This document shows positions 57,323-64,000 of a stretch of 64,000 nucleotides of DNA, piece after piece. This DNA is from Carettochelys insculpta (lineage: Eukaryota > Chordata > Testudines > Carettochelyidae). The stretch is from the NCBI RefSeq assembly GCF_033958435.1, contig NC_134138.1:80090298-80154297 (forward strand), read 5' to 3'. How positions within the stretch are numbered: the first letter of the stretch is position 1; each line of letters starts with the position of its first letter. Below the pieces are notes generated by a model. That model was not told the origin of the DNA. It worked only from the letters and a program-made list of their open reading frames with translations, and did not search any database. The position numbers and the translations under genes are program-made.

Positions 57323-58091
57323 TAACAAGGAACTCAATTCCTAATTCACAAGAGCCCTCTGGGCATCTGCTAAATTACTCAGCTTGCAGGAGAAGGAAGG
57401 CCAAGGAGAAAATCTTGGTAGAAGTGGTCACAATATTGGGGTTCCCTGCCCTCCCTCACGAAAATTTTTAGATGAAAATCAAACATTTTTTTCCTTTTTG
57501 TCAAAAATATTAAGTTTGAGACCAAAAAAATTCTTTTAAGTAATTGAAATAAAAACAGTGAAGATACAAATAATCATGCAGAAAACAAAAAATGCCTTCA
57601 TTTTTGACAAACCCACATTTTTAATAAAATACTTGCAGTTGAAAACATTTTGATTAGCTCAAGTGCAGTATATTGAACCCTGGTCATTTGCAGTACTGTT
57701 TGGAGTGTGCCAGTATATGCATGATAAACCTCTGCTTTCAGGGATCTTTTTAAGTCTGAGAGTATAAAGACTCCATACTGAAAGAAAATTGCTGTAACAT
57801 ACTTTGCCCCAGAAATAATTAATTTTCTCAATGTTTGGAAAAATTTTGGCTGAATTCTAGAGTAATATAAATTAAAAATAAGATACAGCTTCATGGTTTC
57901 AGACACTTTTTATGACCATGTAAGCTTCAAACTGCATTTAATTTGGCAACAAAGTATATTGGGCAAGAATTTGGTTTGTAGCAGAAGCCAAGTATTTTTT
58001 GTAATTTGAAAAAAAATAAAAATAGAGATTATTACGAATTAAAAATAACTTCTGCACATTAAATTTTCAAGAACTTTCACTTTTATTTATA
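57323..58091. other. Non-coding, AT-rich
   Basis: No element ends or exon-like frame recognised. Confidence 0.5.
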
Positions 58092-58551
58092 CAGTAAAAC
58101 CCAAGTTACATGCGAGTTGCATTCCTTGCAATCCCTGCATAACACAAATTTTGCATAAATTGGGAAGGAACCCCTCTCTCCTCCTCCACACCCCGGGAGC
58201 CTGGATACAGGCGCAGCAGCACCTGGTCACTTTCCAGGCTTCTGCTCAACTGCAGGGAGCTGGGAGGCAGGCACAGCAGTGTCTGGTCAATTTCCCAGCT
58301 CCCCACTGCTTGTGGCTTCCCCTCCCTGCCTCCTTCTTGCCCCCTCCCTCCTGCCACTAGAGCTCACGGCTGAACGCTGAAAGGAGCAGCCCTGTGGTTC
58401 CCCCCTCAGCATCCCAGCTGGTTTCCCCCCAAGGCTGCAGCTGCCTACTTCCCCCAGCTGGAGGAAGTCCGCGGCTGGAGCCCAGGATTTCAACATAAAC
58501 GTTAATACGATTAACATGTATGTCAAATTCGCATAAAGCAAGGGTTTACTG
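58092..58551. mobile_element. TA-flanked CAGT...ACTG MITE, copy B
   Basis: It starts CAGTAAAACCCAAGTTACAT, ends AAGCAAGGGTTTACTG, and is bracketed by TA. The termini match the copy at 15843-16191. The interior holds two GC-rich near-repeats (AGGCGCAGCAGCACCTGGTC and AGGCACAGCAGTGTCTGGTC) about 65 bases apart. Confidence 0.8.
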
Positions 58552-61500
58552 TACTACATGTCCCAAATGTATAATTATACAGTGTAATAGATTAGATCAC
58601 TTTATAAGTAACCTTTAAATATATTTTCCTACACTACAGTTGTGTTTTCAATGCATGCCTAAAGCAGAGATGAATCTGAATGGCAAAATTTATATCCACG
58701 TTTCAACTTTCCCATAATACAAAGATTTTTGAATGTTGACTTTTTATTTTGGTCTATTTCTAAGTCAGAATCACATCTGCCTATTTAACTGACATGAAGA
58801 AAAGTTACTGAATTCTATTTCAGGGTAGCCAAGCGCATACCACTATCCAAGACACAAACCTAGATATTCTTCCAGTTTGCAGTATCTACACAATCTGTAA
58901 CTAAATTCTACTCTAACTGTGGAGACATTTCTTTAGTGGTGATTATGCATAGGCCAGCAAGAACCTATTTTGACTTTTGTATCACAGGCTGAGTTTTCAG
59001 GGCCAGAAGATAGGGGGAAACCTCACCTATTTAAATAGTACAATTGTTTTTGGAGCCACCATTAGACATAGTCAACAAATCAGCCATTTTCAACAGAAAA
59101 TTTATATTTATTTTTTGTCATAAAATCAAAAATAGAAAATTTTGATTTGGAAATGCTGTTGCAGTCCTTCATGGGAATGGTCATTTCAGAACCTCCCACG
59201 CCCCCATTTACTGCTCTGGCTTGAGCTGCCTGGCAAGAACATGTCCCAAAATGCCCCACCAGTCTTCTCCCTCTCTATTCCTCTGTGCAATGTCACAGAG
59301 CTCTCTGGTCATGGTGTATCATGGGAAGCATCAGATGTCTGGGAAATCCAGTCAATAAAGCAAAATGAGACGACTAAGCCATAACTCCAATGAGGCACTG
59401 AGGCAGTATTACCAAATCAAACGTCAGAGTCTTTGGTTTCTCCTGTGGAAAGCAGAAACTTCCTGCAAAGTAACTTTAGTCAAAAATCCAATCTTCTGTC
59501 AGAAAACAGTGTTGATAAAAAAAAATGTTCAACCCACCCTATCAGTTTGACTTTATAAACATGGAATTCTGCCATGCCATTTTCTTCAGTCTTTTTTCAG
59601 TGTGGAAGCATACACCAAGGAAATTACCGGTATTTGCTGTATATAACTGCAAGCCTTTTCAGGACTATCATAAATGCAAAACTCCTTCCTTTTAAAACAG
59701 TGTATGCTTGTCATGCTGCTGTCACCATTCAGGAGACTCCCCCACACACACCTAGCTTAATTCTCAGTCTCAGCTCTTGCTCAGTGGGCCAGCAAGGACT
59801 GCTGGTGCACCAGAAGCAGCAGACCCTGCTCCTGAAGGAGGTGTCTGTAATCAGGTGACACCTGTTAGACATGAGCCACATTGCTTTTTAAAGGAACGAC
59901 AACCTTTTTAAGGGAATCCCCTCCTGTCTCATGAGTAGGCCATCACTTCTCATTTTGGGAGAGTTCTGAAAACAACATTTATAGGTTTTAAGGCATCAGA
60001 GGACCATTAGATCACTTGGCCCCACAGTGTCCATGTTCACATGTGGTGAACAGGGCAGTGGAGTGCGGCAAACTGTGGCTCAGTGGCTCAGAAGAGCCAC
60101 ACAAGTGGAGCACTTCTCCAGCCACTCCACTCATGAGTCCCACCACATGGTAGCACAAGTGCGTGGTGGCAGCAGTGGAGATGCCCCCAGCCATGGTTTC
60201 TCCAGTGCAACACCTGCAGCACCAGCTGGGAGCCACATGCCTTCTTCAGCCCCAGTGCAGCTCCTGCTGGCCCAGAGCCTGCAGCCCAGCGCAGCTTCAG
60301 GGCCTGGCGTGGTGCATGCAACACCAGAGACCCTGAATCCAGCAGTAGTGACTCCACTGAGTTGGGTGGAATATAGGTTGGTGGCGGGGTGGGGTGCCTG
60401 GTTCCGAGGGAGGGGAGAGGGCATTTATTTAGAGTGGAGAGGGTGGGCTGGGGGAGCCTAGCTCTGAGGGAAGGGGAGGGGGCATTTATTTAGAGTGGGG
60501 GGTTGTGGCAAATGTGCAAGGATGACAACCACAACTGTGGTGATCCTTGCTTTACTCTTGGTCTCCGCTGATCTAGTCTGACCTTCTCTGCAACAACTCA
60601 GTACTGAATCTAATAACTTGGAGACGGAGCATCTGTACACACCCCCTGTCCACCCCTTGATTGCTTGTTAACCTTTGCAGCATCCTCACTAAACCATTCC
60701 CACTGGCTATTGGCAGCTCCAGGAAACAAAGTTAAGACCATGCTGTGGGGGTGGGCAAGAAGCCAGGCCCATATCTCCTGCTCTTCCAAGGTCTATACCT
60801 CATCAACTCTACTTCTGAGGAGTATACCTCTGACTGCCTGATCCTCAAATGCTCAAGGTGAGCCACTTTCCATTCTCTGGAAGGGCATGAGGTACCCCTG
60901 GGCAACATGAACTCTGGACTAATTTAGTTTTGGGGCACTTGAGAACATATTTTACGAACAGTAATGCAAAATAGAGAAAACTATGGCACCAAGGAGAAAC
61001 ACCTTCCTTGAGGAATTAGTGGACGATTTAGAGTCAAGAGATAAGTTTATTAAAAAGGAGACTATGGGGAAAGTAGGATTAATTATTCCTCCTCCCCTAC
61101 AGTTAATTGCTGGAGCCAGGGAACTGGTAGTTTGGAGGGAGGGGTAGAGGAATGAGTCTGTACCCCACATAGGCAGACCTCACACTCCCCCACATTCTTC
61201 ACCCCCAACTCCTTCAACTCAGGTTGCCAGGAGAACCCCTCTCCAGTAACTCCCAACCACCTTTATAGATCCCACCCCTCCATAAGTGAGAAATATGGGG
61301 GAACACCTAGGCAGAAAGCTATCAGACTGAGTATATAGATACTCTAGGCTACTGTACTGTTAGTGTGTATTTTCTCCACCCTCCTCCAAACAGAGGCCGC
61401 CTATAAATTAGTGTCTCAAAGCAGGGAAGTGAAAGAGCATATTTATAAGGCAGATACCATGATTATTAGCACAGTGTAAAACATAATACAGTAGACAGAG

Positions 61501-61604
61501 TGTAACAGCTGGTGCAACGAACATTATGGAGCAACCGTTTGAGTTCTGACAGAGACATTGAACTTCTCAGGAACACCTCTCCTGCAGAATATATATGAGT
61601 TTTA
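58552..61604. other. Non-coding, partly GC-rich
   Basis: 60018-60360 is GC-rich with GTGGCTC and GAGCCAC pairs that may be hAT debris. A repeated phrase GGGCATTTATTTAGAGTGG occurs at 60419 and again at 60480. No gene is supported. Confidence 0.4.
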
Positions 61605-61890
61605 GGCTATGTCTAGAATGAAGGCTTCTGTCCACACAGCCCACGTCCAGACTGCAGACCTGTTGCAAGAGATCTGCCGGTCAGGAGCGTTCTGTCGGCA
61701 TCGTTGCACACCTCATTCCACGAGGAAGAAGGGATGTCTCAACAGAGGTAGATTTTTCTGGCATTTGGCCCCGGGTGGATGGGCCAGATGTTGGAAAAGC
61801 CTCTCCCAACAGAACTGTTGGCAAAAGATATGCAAATAGGCAAAGATTTGCATATCTTAGCCAACAGTTCTTGCCATTCTAGATAAAGCC
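61605..61890. mobile_element. Harbinger-type MITE with TTA duplication
   Basis: The left end GGCTATGTCTAGAATG and the right end CATTCTAGATAAAGCC are complementary, and TTA flanks both sides (61602-61604 and 61891-61893), the PIF/Harbinger target signature. The interior has the motifs of Harbinger copy 2. Near the right end is a 24-base-arm palindrome built around two octamers, ATGCAAAT (61830) and ATTTGCAT (61846). Confidence 0.85.
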
Positions 61891-62559
61891 TTAAACACTT
61901 GAGATGGACAATTGGGCATTTTTCAGGAATGTGAAACAAAATCAATGCAGCACTGGTTGAAATGAATGATATGGAAGAAAATCCTTCAGAAAGAGCACAC
62001 AGTTAGTGACGTGCAACCTCGCAGAGAAAATTCCCAGAAATGCCACAAGGTAAAACTGGGGCACTCGAGAACAAACCACAGCTGCTGGCAACCTGATTTG
62101 TGGCACTTACATATCCCAGAGGAGGAGGCTGAAGTGGAGAATACACAATCCAGCCACTCAGAGCCTGATACAAGGCACATCTATTGTGGCATTTTTCTTG
62201 AATCCCAGTAAGCTAGAAAGTACACTCTGGTGTTTACAGTCCAAGCTCCATCTGAGTGCACTAAGTTCTATGATGTTATTGTACAAACCAGCCATTTTCA
62301 CTTGCTAAATTTTCACCTGTGAAACAGGCAAACTGGGGTCCATTTTGTCAAGCTGGTTCATATCAGGATTTGCCCTCAATGACGACAATGCTTCTCTCCC
62401 CCAAGATAGTGTCTTTATAGGCGGCCTGGGCAACCAAAGTCCCTACCATTGACTATTAGATTCTATTTTCATCAGACTGCTTCCTGTCACTGTCTGTAAC
62501 GTATAGCCAGACTGGGAGCTACACTTAGCTAAGGAGGATTTAGAATTTCTGGTCAGTGG
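61891..62559. other. Non-coding, nothing recognised
   Basis: No bounded repeat or conserved frame. Confidence 0.5.
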
Positions 62560-62830
62560 TTTTAGTGTTTTCAAAGCCAGATTATTGCAAGTCCTTCCTG
62601 TTTACAGGCGCTTGAGCTCTTATCATGTTTACCGTAAGAGGCAGCTCATCCAAAATCCAGCAGCTTGCACCCTAATAAACATTTGATTGTCTGAGCACAT
62701 GCCTCCTATTTTAAAATCTTTCCACTGGCTTCCTGTCAAAACTCACAATGATTTAAATTCCTTATATTTTCAAATGTGAACAGCAGTGGCCCATCTTCTG
62801 TGTCCAGTCTGTTGTGTGGGATCTGAACTG
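62560..62830 (+). mobile_element. L2-like LINE reverse transcriptase relic
   Basis: Decayed plus-strand text reads RQLIQNPAACTLI, then PPILKSFHWLPVKTHNDLNS, the typical C-terminal stretch of L2-type LINEs (QN.AAR.L, then P.L..LHWLPV..RI.FK). Stops and frame shifts are frequent. An ancient inactive copy. Confidence 0.7.
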
Positions 62831-63517
62831 TGGACCATTTGTTTTATCTGTGTTATAATCCCGTGTCTATTCTGGCATTTCAAAGATGCCCGGCACTACA
62901 GCACATACCATTGGTGCAAGCATTTGGTGCATCACAAGAATCTCCTGTGAATATGTAAAGTTGCAAACATTTCTCAGTACAGTCACTTGAACTTTCTAGT
63001 GCCCTGCAACACTGCCATGAAGAATTCCATATAATATGCACTCTTATCTGTGAAATCTGTCCTTTCACAAAGTATTGCCTATGTGACCCACATTTTGCAA
63101 GAGTTCCCTTACATGAGGAGAGTAAGGAGGCAACGGATTGACTCTGCATATTGACCCTCACCTAAGATTTCACTGTTGGGTTGTAATATCTGACCAAAAC
63201 TGAACTGGAAGTGCTAGGATTTGTCATGTGTAATATTAAAATATCCTATAAACTAAAAGTTAGGCTTTAGTAAAAGCACCGTGCTAGAAGGAATACAGGA
63301 ACAGAAGAAGCTGATACTCTTTACTTTTAAAGATAAAAAAGTATTCTACGAGTACATTTTGGGTACCCTTTCCACATGTGGGTATGGCTAGCTGGAAATC
63401 TTCCAGAAAGAAAAATACTAAGGATTTCCTCTTCATGGAAAATTTTGATAAGATGAATTTCCTGTGAGCTGGAGTTCTGGCCAGCTCTATATTTAGGTGC
63501 CCAGACATGAACACGTA
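62831..63517. other. Non-coding, nothing recognised
   Basis: Between the L2 relic and the fourth Harbinger element. Confidence 0.5.
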
Positions 63518-64000
63518 GGCTACGTCTACACGTGAAGCCAACATCGAAATAGCTTATTTTGATGTAGCAACATCGAAATAGGCTATTTCGATGAATAACG
63601 TCTACACGTCCTCCAGGGCTGGCAACGTCGATGTTCAACTTCGACGTTGAGCGGCACCACATCAAAATAGGCGCTGCAAGGGAACGTCTACATGCCAAAG
63701 TAGCACACATCGAAATAAGGGTGCCAGGCACAGCTGCAGACAGGGTCACAGGGCGGACTCAACAGCAAGCCGCTCCCTTAAAGGGCCCCTCCCAGACACA
63801 GTCGCACTAAACAACACAAGATACACAGAGCTGACAACTGGTTGCAGACCCTGTGCCTGCAGCATAGATCCCCAGCTGCCGCAGAAGCAGCCAGAAGCCC
63901 TGGGCTAAGGGCTGCTGCCCACGGTGACCATAGAGCCCCGCAGGGGCTGGAGAGAGAGCATCTCTCAACCCCCCAGCTGATGGCCGCCATGGAGGACCCA
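63518..64000 (+). mobile_element. PIF/Harbinger element, copy 4 (5' part, runs off the window)
   Basis: It starts GGCTACGTCTACACGTGAAG. The terminal region carries CATCGAAATAG palindromes, including CATCGAAATAG-G-CTATTTCGATG around 63571-63593 and the pair AACGTCGATGTT/AACTTCGACGTT around 63627-63651. A GC-rich leader with CTTAAAGGGCCCCTCCC resembles the one in copy 1 (CTTTAAAGGGCCCCTCCC near 2891). The first coding ATG lies at the window edge. This copy looks the least decayed at its terminus. Confidence 0.75.
63980..64000 (+). CDS. Start of a coding region in Harbinger copy 4 (partial)
   Basis: Two in-frame ATGs (63980 and 63989) open a frame that runs off the window, beginning MAAMEDP. 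The second ATG sits in a strong GCCGCCATGG context. From its position just inside the left terminal region this should be the first exon of either the transposase or the Myb gene. The seven codons visible cannot tell which. Confidence 0.45.

Overview
The window is nuclear DNA from a vertebrate, most likely a non-avian reptile and probably a turtle. The sequence supports this through CR1 LINEs with their ATTCTATGATTCTATG-type 3' tails, a CR1-tailed tRNA-derived SINE, Penelope-like retroelements (PLEs) with GIY-YIG domains, and two-gene PIF/Harbinger DNA transposons with their miniature derivatives. There are no bacterial-style operons, rRNA or tRNA genes, and no CRISPR array. The species call is an inference from the repeat families.

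Only one host gene can be supported. Two exons on the minus strand (39463-39629 and 19199-19378) encode the last membrane helix and the start of the first CBS domain of a CLC chloride channel/exchanger. Their splice phases join exactly across an intron of about 20 kb. The rest of the window would then be intron or flank of this gene. I found no further exons, but short ones could be missed.

Layout: 1-2.6 kb, unique-looking DNA with an old CORE-SINE. 2.6-6.0 kb, Harbinger copy 1, with both genes internally deleted. 6.2-6.6 kb, a PLE 3' fragment. 6.6-19.2 kb, mostly non-repetitive intron or flank with scattered MITEs and SINE relics. 19.2-39.6 kb, the large CLC intron, holding an inverted repeat pair, CR1 fragments facing each other, a TIR element nested in CR1, and Harbinger copy 3 ending in a fold-back MITE. 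40.0-41.1 kb, a PLE with an open 3' coding region. 42.6-46.2 kb, CR1, PLE and MITE copies. 47.7 kb, a 190-bp PLE hairpin. 48.9-50.4 kb, a hAT-like element. 52.5 kb, a SINE. 53.2-57.3 kb, Harbinger copy 2, the most complete copy but broken. 58.1 and 61.6 kb, two MITEs. 62.6 kb, an L2-like LINE relic. 63.5 kb to the end, the start of a fourth Harbinger.

The mobile elements show consistent logic. The Harbinger copies carry a transposase gene and a Myb/SANT-like DNA-binding gene pointing at each other, tail to tail. Four PLE insertions are each flanked by an exact 12-bp target duplication. No wholly new system is evident. The most unusual material is the PLE insertions and the indel-free inverted repeat at 26.2/27.1 kb.
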